Below, one piece after another: positions 31,581-37,842 of a stretch of 37,842 bases of DNA (positions within the stretch are counted from its first letter, which is position 1; each line of letters starts with the position of its first letter). Position numbers and translations under genes: made by a program. The stretch spans positions 1 to 37,842 of the forward strand of contig JAWQRO010000492.1 in the NCBI GenBank assembly GCA_033557835.1, given 5' to 3'. The notes beneath the pieces are model-generated. The model had not been told where the DNA came from and made no database searches. It worked only from the letters and a program-made list of their open reading frames with translations. This DNA is from Helochares maculicollis. Its lineage: Eukaryota; Arthropoda; Insecta; Coleoptera; Hydrophilidae.

Positions 31581-33612
31581 TTAAAAATGTTTAACGATAT
31601 TAGGATCTAATTCCAAGACGTCATCCCAGAACTTCATTCTGTCCCCATCAGGATTGACACCGGTGGATAACTCCGCCCCGATGTCCAGAAAATGAAACTC
31701 TTCAGTGGTGACTGGTTTCCAATCAACGTCAATTAGAGGTTCGTCATTTTTATTAGTAGGGTGCCCATCTTTCGCAAACGATGTCCACAGTTTCACAAAT
31801 CTTGTAACTGAAATATCCTCCAAACTACCTGGTGTAATTGCTGGTGTAGCAGCATGCTTGAAAAGGTATCCCAGTTCATCGGCGTGAGAAACCCCCGCAT
31901 GTTTTGATCCCATCATAATTTTATACATATTAAGAGAGCTTTCCACAGATACTCTGTAGAAGTATATCGGTAAGTTACTGGTAGCAACATGATTCCTTAT
32001 AGTGGAATAAAGGCCTCGCAAGAAGAAGATGTCAGTCCGCATCTAAAAGGAAAAATTGTTTCTAAATGTTACTTCCTAAAAAACCTTACAACACAACACA
32101 AAGTGTATCTGTTGGGCCCCCTGAGCAATCATTGAAATACATACCATATAATCTTTATCGATATTCCCTTCACTTAATTCTTCATTATTTAAATAAAACT
32201 CTTTGATTTTTGCAGCTACTCTCTTAGACAGTTCAGTGCCCTCAGTTATTTCCAAAGCAAACGGAACTAGCTTTTCGTAATCTACATCAAATCGGTTTTC
32301 GGTTGATAGAAGCGGGTGTGGAAAGTCGAAGATCATTCCTTCTCTATTCGTATAACCAATCATAAGCGGCACTTTATAATAATTTCCACTTTGCATAATC
32401 TTCCAAGGATCCTCAGGGAGAAATGCAGGTTCATTTGTTTGTTTTTCTATAACTACCCCAATTGACCTTCTTGCTGAAGCATTTGATATCGACTGAAAAA
32501 TGAGATAGTTGAGTTTTTAACTATTTCATATGTGAAGTAACTAACGTCGTCTATTTTGCCCAGTAAGTCAACTAGCTCTTCTCCTTTGATGTCTTTAAGT
32601 TTCTCCAATAGTTCCGTTTCATTTTTATAAGATATTCCTAGTTTTTGAGCTACAAGTTTTGAGTTGCTAGTACCGACTGCCCAAGGATTAACAGCGCAAC
32701 CACTTTGTGCAATTGCACGATGGAACAAACCTGACATAAACAGAACATTAACCATACAAGTTTTGAATCATGTCGTTTTAGTGTGTACCTTTTCCCATTG
32801 GCGAAAGACATAATAAATGCACAGTAGATCCTCCAGCGCTTTCGCCAAAAATTGTAACGTTATTTGAGTCTCCAGAAAAACTTTGTATATTATCTTGCAC
32901 CCATTTTAAGGCCATCACTACATCCTTTAAGCCGGCATTGCCTGGTACTCCTAAACTTTGATCTTCTAAGCAAAGGAACCCTAAAAAGCAAAGAATAAAA
33001 CGCTGCAGACATTTCTAATTCATGGAAATTATCACCTAATATCCCAAGCCGATAATTCAAAGTAACTAAAACAATGTCTTCTGTCAACAAGTGTTCAGGA
33101 CCGTAGAATGTTGTTTTGCTGGAGCCTGATACGAATCCTCCACCGTGAATAAAGACCATAACTGGGTACCTTTTTTTAACGTCATTAATCTAAAAGTGAA
33201 AATATAAAGTTTATCCTATATACGGAGACTATAAATATAGTGACAGTTAAACGATGTATTTTACATAAACTATTTTAAGTACTTACTTTTGGAGTGTAAA
33301 CATTGAGGAAAAGACAATCTTCTGAACCAATTATAGCATGTGTTAGCATATCATTTGAAAAGCATTCATTCCCTTCTGTTGTAGCATCTCTCACCCCAGT
33401 CCATGCTTCTGGTGGCTGAGGTGCCTAAGGTCAAAAAAATTACATAAGAACTATTGTCTTATAATTGAGACATTTACCTTGAATCTTAAGCTGCCAATAG
33501 GGGGTTTCGCATAAGGAATTCCTTGGAAGCTATAAAACAAACCCCCGTGACGATTTTCTAAAGTTTTTCCTCGAAGCTGTCCTTGTTTTGTGGTAACAAT
33601 TGGGTCAGTCAT
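31581..33612 (-). CDS. Carboxylesterase type B (alpha/beta hydrolase), 7 exons
   Basis: Hydrolyses carboxyl esters; insect members act on dietary or xenobiotic esters, hormones or pheromones. The exons are 33612-33478, 33424-33287, 33189-33036, 32980-32789, 32730-32546, 32492-32145 and 32042-31581. Phases agree and the product is 537 aa, normal for the family. The catalytic triad is complete: S190 in GESAGG, E319 in NREGMIF, and H437 in SHADEL. The oxyanion-hole motif HGGGF is at about 106-110. The early block QGIPYAKPPIGSLRF and EDCLFLNVY are present, with the first disulfide pair (about C66 and C82). There is no signal peptide, suggesting an intracellular enzyme of the alpha-esterase/xenobiotic type. 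Intron 5 is only 53 bp with a GTTAGT donor. The exon 6-7 junction (DKDYM/MRTDIFF) is the least certain. The substrate cannot be told. Confidence 0.95.
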
Positions 33613-35275
33613 TGTATAGTTGCGCTGTTGTTGGTTTGGCGGCTTAACAGAGATTGCTGAGGATACAAAGGCTTAAACGAATTTACATAATTATCCATTC
33701 ACAAGCCATCCAATTTATCAAAGGTCACGGCTTAAGAAGCTATTTTAAGAAATGTATGAGAAGAATTCAGATGTTAATTGTTAAAAGATATGGTATGAAT
33801 TGTTTATTAGCTACGATCACCATAGAAATAAAATGATGCACTGAAAAATGCAATTACAAGATAATTGTTGCTCTACAGCAGCGTTCGCAGTCTAGAGAAA
33901 CCGTTTTTTTAGCAGACATGAATAAGCAAATTGAGACGTAATGAAATCAATCAACTATCGGTGAAAGATAGGTATCGATTCTATCTTTCTATTCTATCTT
34001 AGCTCGAGAAACTATAACAATTGCAATTGTTACAATATTCTTAATACCTATTTATAAATTATATAAATATATGTATTTGTTCTTAATGAAATGATGTAAG
34101 ATAGTGTATAATTTATGCATTAGAGAGTTTCATTGAATTAATCTAAACAAAAGATAAAGGATTTGGTGATGTCTCTATTGGACATGTAGAATTATTAAGT
34201 ATTAAGTGAAATGTTTTTAGGAATATTTTGTTTACATTTTATTGCGTATATATACCGCTATTTTGCAGCTTAAGATGATCTATTAGTTGTTATTATTTAC
34301 AGTTTCGCTTCGTTTTTTAAGAATCAGTTAATAAAACACCTTCAGCTATAAAATAGCGTTTAAGTCATTAATCTACAAGTAAACAAATAATATACGCTAT
34401 GAAAAATAAAATAATTATATATATTTTCTTAGATGTTTTAAATATTTAGTTCTATGAAATGTGAAATATTATTTATAAACTAGCATTTCATCTACGCTTC
34501 TATTTGCGTCCATACGCCAGCTTTTTTTATTCCAATGCAATACTTTTGCTTATTTATCAGTATTGTAAATAAATTTAAATTTGTATGATTTTCTGCAAAA
34601 TTTGAAACGCATATTTTTTTCAACATTAATAAGGAAGGTATTATGAAATTTGTGTTGTTAATTTTGTAAATAAATATGCATAAATAAAATATGAATATAA
34701 ATAGAAACGTAGCCCCAAAATTTCAATCGGAAATCGATATTTTACACACAAAAAAATAAAATTGCTAAACTTTTACTGACATATTCTACTAAAATTCAAC
34801 CAAAAAATATGTAAATTTTTGTTATAACACATGTCTGACAAATATCTAGTTCGATAGATATTTTGGAAGTTTTTAGGGCTGCCAACACTTTTCTGCTCAA
34901 TTGAGAGCAAAATCAAATCTTGCGTTAATTTACAACTTTGCTCACATTTAAGAACCATATCAAGAAAGGAAGTTCTCCTTACTTCTTAGATTTGGCCATA
35001 GACTATTTTAGAAGAATTAAGCCAGTCTCGCTGGTCCAGCCACAGATCTTTTGCGTTTTTAAAGGTTAAACACGAGGGATAAAAGGTGCATACCCTCGTT
35101 TGAATCCTTGCAAATTATAATTTTATTTTACCGTTTTGTAAAAAAATTAAATAAGATTAGAGCAACTCTGAATAACGTGTAAATAGATAGCGGGGTCTGA
35201 TATTCAAAATCAACAAGTCTGTTAATCGAGCGACTGGTTTTAACTTATTAAGATTGCAATCAAGAAAGATCTCTA
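33613..35275. other. Intergenic stretch upstream of carboxylesterase, no gene seen
   Basis: The left end should hold the esterase promoter; no TATA box was recognised near its ATG. The remainder is AT-rich. A 7-bp inverted repeat ACGAGGG/CCCTCGT lies at 35072-35099, next to the retrotransposon debris that follows. Confidence 0.5.
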
Positions 35276-35276
35276 A

Positions 35277-35555
35277 ATTTATTCAGGAGCATAACGGAGG
35301 GCTTAAGATATTTGTCATATAAATATTTGAATGTGTATAGACATGGTTTGATCTCAGTCGATTGATGACGGCGATGATATCTCTTTCAAGATTTGGAAAT
35401 TTATAAAACCAAGTTCGAAAATAGCTTCTACATATTTTGACCCTGAGATTAATGGAATTAAACCATTCTCTCTGCCACTCAGGGACGAAAGTTTTCATTA
35501 TTTTTAATATTCTTTGTTTGGCCCTGTCTGGCGAGTTCATCTTTCCGATCAGAAG
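35277..35555 (-). pseudogene. Tail of a non-LTR retrotransposon ORF2 (after the RNase H domain), minus strand
   Basis: The minus-strand frame contains ERDIIAVINRLRSNHVYTH followed by a stretch ending SPPLCS. This matches the region after RNase H in I/jockey/R1-like elements (pattern INRLR-x-x-H-x-x-x, then SP-x-C before a CCHC-like cluster). Upstream, in another frame, KDELARQGQ looks like the end of the RNase H domain, so at least one frameshift is present. The rest of the element is missing or unrecognisable. Confidence 0.6.
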
Positions 35556-36345
35556 GAAATTTAGAGAAAAAGGGAAATAAAACCATAATTATCTATGTGC
35601 TCCAGATATATGCCCGGTTTAAGATTTGGACAAATTATGTCACTTTTTAGGAAGACCGAAACATTATTGTTTCGAATGCACGCAGGAGCAGAGTTTAAGT
35701 TTTTTTTTAATTTTTAGAGTACTTTTATTCTTAGGCAAAAAGTTTTTAAGACTAGAAATATTTATAAAATTTATTATTACCATAAGTGCCGAAGGACAGG
35801 AGGAGTTCAAGAAAAGATCTTCAAAGGAAGTGAAGTTTAGTGCATTCTTACAAAGACAAGTTGTTAATATTAGCGCATCTACAGTGATGTATTTTTAACT
35901 ATTACAAACATTTCTCAATTCTTATATGGAGTACTTCCAGTGTTTTCGTTGTCAGCATTGTGTTTTTATTGGTTGAACGTAAATCATAAAATTATTTTTA
36001 TTGAATTCATTACAGTTTATGTGTTAAATTACACTCTGCCTATTTTGTTAGGATTCATTTTTGTATAAGTGTTTTTGTTTTTAGCTTAATTCTTCTTTTA
36101 TATAGCAACAATACTTCTGCGAATGGATGATTTGCTGAAATCGGGATGCTTTTCACAGCGAAAACAAACTTATCATTTATAAGATATTCTACAGAAGACC
36201 AAATTTAAGAGCTAGTGAACATGTTGACCTATCTAGATAGTAATGCAAATCCGGAATAATTTGGAGGTGGTAAGTGGAATAGGCAGGCCATCAAAATACC
36301 TGTTTTGAAACAATAAAATATTCAGCAAGCAAGCAAATATCAACA
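35556..36345. other. Stretch without gene, within transposon-rich area
   Basis: AT-rich with chance ORFs (the longest, at 35626-35898 on the plus strand, shows no domain). It probably includes unrecognised parts of the neighbouring retrotransposon fragments. Confidence 0.45.
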
Positions 36346-36570
36346 TACATAAAGCTTGTGTGTGACCACTAATGACCTATGATATAAAAACGAGCCGATA
36401 ATAAGAGAACAAAGAGTATTTTCCAAGCTACAGATATAAATTTTTTAATGGCCAAATCCGGGTGCACATTGAGAGATATGAAAAAGAATGAAGATGCAAG
36501 AAGAGAACGCGAAGTCCAGGTTATAGTAAGAAGTGCAAGAAGAAGAGCTTAAACTGGACACACAGGAAAG
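36346..36570 (+). pseudogene. C-terminal fragment of an RTE-like reverse transcriptase
   Basis: The frame at 36391-36552 reads RADNKRTKS and later SGCTLRDMKKNEDARRE. This corresponds to the segment after the reverse-transcriptase core in RTE-type elements (pattern TLRD-x-x-x-x-x-DIR, then a basic R/W-rich block and GHV). A preceding piece in another frame, PLMTYDIKT after KACV, matches the block just before it. It is broken by stops and frameshifts, so only a fossil remains. Confidence 0.6.
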
Positions 36571-36643
36571 GTTTTAAACAAGATAATAGTAAATAAGGTC
36601 AGAGAGAATATGGTTTTCGGTTCGATAAGAAAGGGCTTTGTCA

Positions 36644-37823
36644 CTAGTCTAATATTTTTATGTTGGTACACTCTTCATATATACGTATGTAAAGTTACAT
36701 TTCAATCTGTAAATTTATTCTTTGTTTACAAGCCATTCCGTAACTTCGTGTCATAATATTTTTTTACAATGGAAACATCACGTATCGGGCAGTGATTGAA
36801 TTTTTGGAATTTTGGAAGGTTTAATAGCAAAGCAAATGTATGGACGAATATTGAAAGCATGTAAGGACTCTTTGCCTTCAATTAATAGAGTAGAAGTATG
36901 TGTTACTGAATTTAAACGTAGTCGTATAAGCCTCGAAGACAATCCACATAAAGGACGTCCAACTAAAGCAACAACGCCAGAAATTATAGAAAAAATACAG
37001 GATATCGTATTTGATAATTGTCGAGTGACTGAAAGAGATTTAGTAAAAGCCCTAGGCATCTCATTAAGCAGAGTAAGCACTAAAGTATTGGATTTCAGAA
37101 AGCTACGTGCACAATGGGTGTCACATTCGCTAGTAATAGAACAAAAACCTCTTCCAATGCGACTTTCAGCAACATTTAAAGCGTTTTCAAAAGGTTAAAG
37201 TAGATTTTGTGCGTCGATTCATCGCTATGGATGAGATTTGGGGCTATCACCATGATCATGAATAAAATCAAGAGGGTAAAGAGTGGTGTGAACCTAGTAC
37301 TTCGGCTCCGAAAAGAGTTTGTGTCTAGAAATGTCTGCAAATAAGTGTCAGTACTGGTTTTTGGGATGCGGAAGAACTTTTTTTTGCATTAATTACAAAC
37401 TGATAAAGCAAATTCTAAATATTATTGTAACCGTTTTGACCAGCTGAAGGAAAAAATCGTGAAAAAAGCCCTGGTTTGCAGAAGAAAAAAATCCATTTTC
37501 AGCAGGAGAATGCACCGTGTCACAAGAGCATTTTTACAATGGCAAAAATCCATGAATTAAAGTTCGAATTGCTGGAACCACGGTCTTCACTAGCGACTTC
37601 CATCTATGTCCAGACCTAAAAGTCATGCATGAAATGCATTTTTCATCAAATGATGAGGTGGAAATGTATTTGCCGCCCTTCCAGACTCTCACTTCAAGGA
37701 CGGAATTCATAAATTGGAATTACGTTGGAACAAGCAGCGAGGCTATACTTACTAATAAAGTGTATTTTAAACCATAACATTGTGTTATTCTTAACGAAAC
37801 GCAAAAGTTATTGGAAAACCTAG
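36644..37823 (+). mobile_element. Second mariner-like element, strongly decayed
   Basis: The right end is fairly clear: sequence ending AAAACCTAG at 37823 is followed by TATATA, consistent with insertion at a TA. Read on the other strand it begins CTAGGTTTTCCAATAACTTT. The left end is uncertain; CTAG at 36644-36647 followed by TCTAATATTTTTATG is the best match, but it is a poor inverted repeat and lacks a flanking TA. The transposase relic inside (36769 to about 37755) supports the assignment. The element differs from the mariner at 24020-25253 in termini and protein. Confidence 0.7.
36769..37755 (+). pseudogene. Mariner transposase pseudogene (second family)
   Basis: From an ATG at 36769 the relic shows YRAVIEFL in one frame, then after a shift a 128-codon open piece (36812-37198) with EGLIAKQMYGR, a helix-turn-helix region and NPHKGRPTKATTPEII. 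The first catalytic block appears as RRFIAMDEIW (about 37210-37242), with its Asp kept. The second block reads QQENAP instead of H-Q-D-N, so the second Asp is now Glu. The third block retains SDFHL after another disruption. Several stops and shifts separate the blocks. It is clearly non-functional and older than the other mariner. Confidence 0.85.
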
Positions 37824-37842
37824 TATATATAGTATATATATA
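37823..37842. repeat. TA-rich microsatellite at window end
   Basis: TATATATAGTATATATATA adjoining the right terminus of the second mariner. It may continue past the window. Confidence 0.7.

Noticed and set aside
35072..35099. tRNA-like look of a 7-bp inverted repeat followed by TTTGAATCC
   Set aside because: No cloverleaf with acceptor and anticodon stems can be drawn around it.

Overview
The window looks like a piece of an insect nuclear genome. It is strongly AT-rich, its genes have GT-AG introns (several only 50-100 bp), transcripts end at AATAAA signals, and it carries an insect-type odorant-binding protein, mariner transposons and non-LTR retrotransposon debris. A beetle or another AT-rich insect would fit, but nothing here fixes the order. 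There are no rRNA or tRNA genes, no CRISPR array and no bacterial-style operons.

Six protein-coding genes can be assembled exon by exon, all with consistent splice phases and full-length products. From left to right they are: signal peptide peptidase (989-3253, minus, 5 exons, 374 aa); N-terminal glutamine amidohydrolase Ntaq1 (8601-10503, minus, 4 exons, 189 aa); a chimaerin-type Rac GAP with SH2, C1 and RhoGAP domains (14654-16835, plus, 4 exons, 462 aa); an odorant-binding protein (21204-21796, plus, 2 exons, 128 or 125 aa); guanine deaminase (28969-30957, plus, 7 exons, 445 aa); and a type-B carboxylesterase (31581-33612, minus, 7 exons, 537 aa). The last two are convergent, with about 620 bp between their stop codons. 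The genes do not form a pathway. Their roles are ER intramembrane proteolysis, the N-degron pathway, Rac signalling, chemosensory or ligand binding, purine or pterin catabolism, and ester hydrolysis.

The gaps between genes are long and AT-rich and hold transposon remains. A 1.2-kb element flanked by TTAA with matching terminal inverted repeats (5676-6890) carries the C-terminal part of a Mutator-like/Kolobok-like transposase with one internal stop. A complete but frameshifted mariner (24020-25253) has TA target duplications and all three catalytic aspartates. A 450-550 bp diverged dispersed repeat occurs twice (about 22131-22580 and 27531-28085). The right end (about 35.2-37.8 kb) is a transposon graveyard: an RNase H tail of a non-LTR element, an RTE-like reverse-transcriptase tail, and a second, more decayed mariner inserted beside a TA microsatellite.

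No wholly new multi-gene system was found. The observations most worth checking are the TTAA element and what it says about its transposase family, the unusual cysteine spacing and very tight core promoter of the odorant-binding protein, a Pro-to-Leu change in the chimaerin C1 domain, a possible alternative chimaerin exon that would truncate the SH2 domain, a TATA box followed by a signal-peptide-like mini-ORF, and the unclassified repeat pair.
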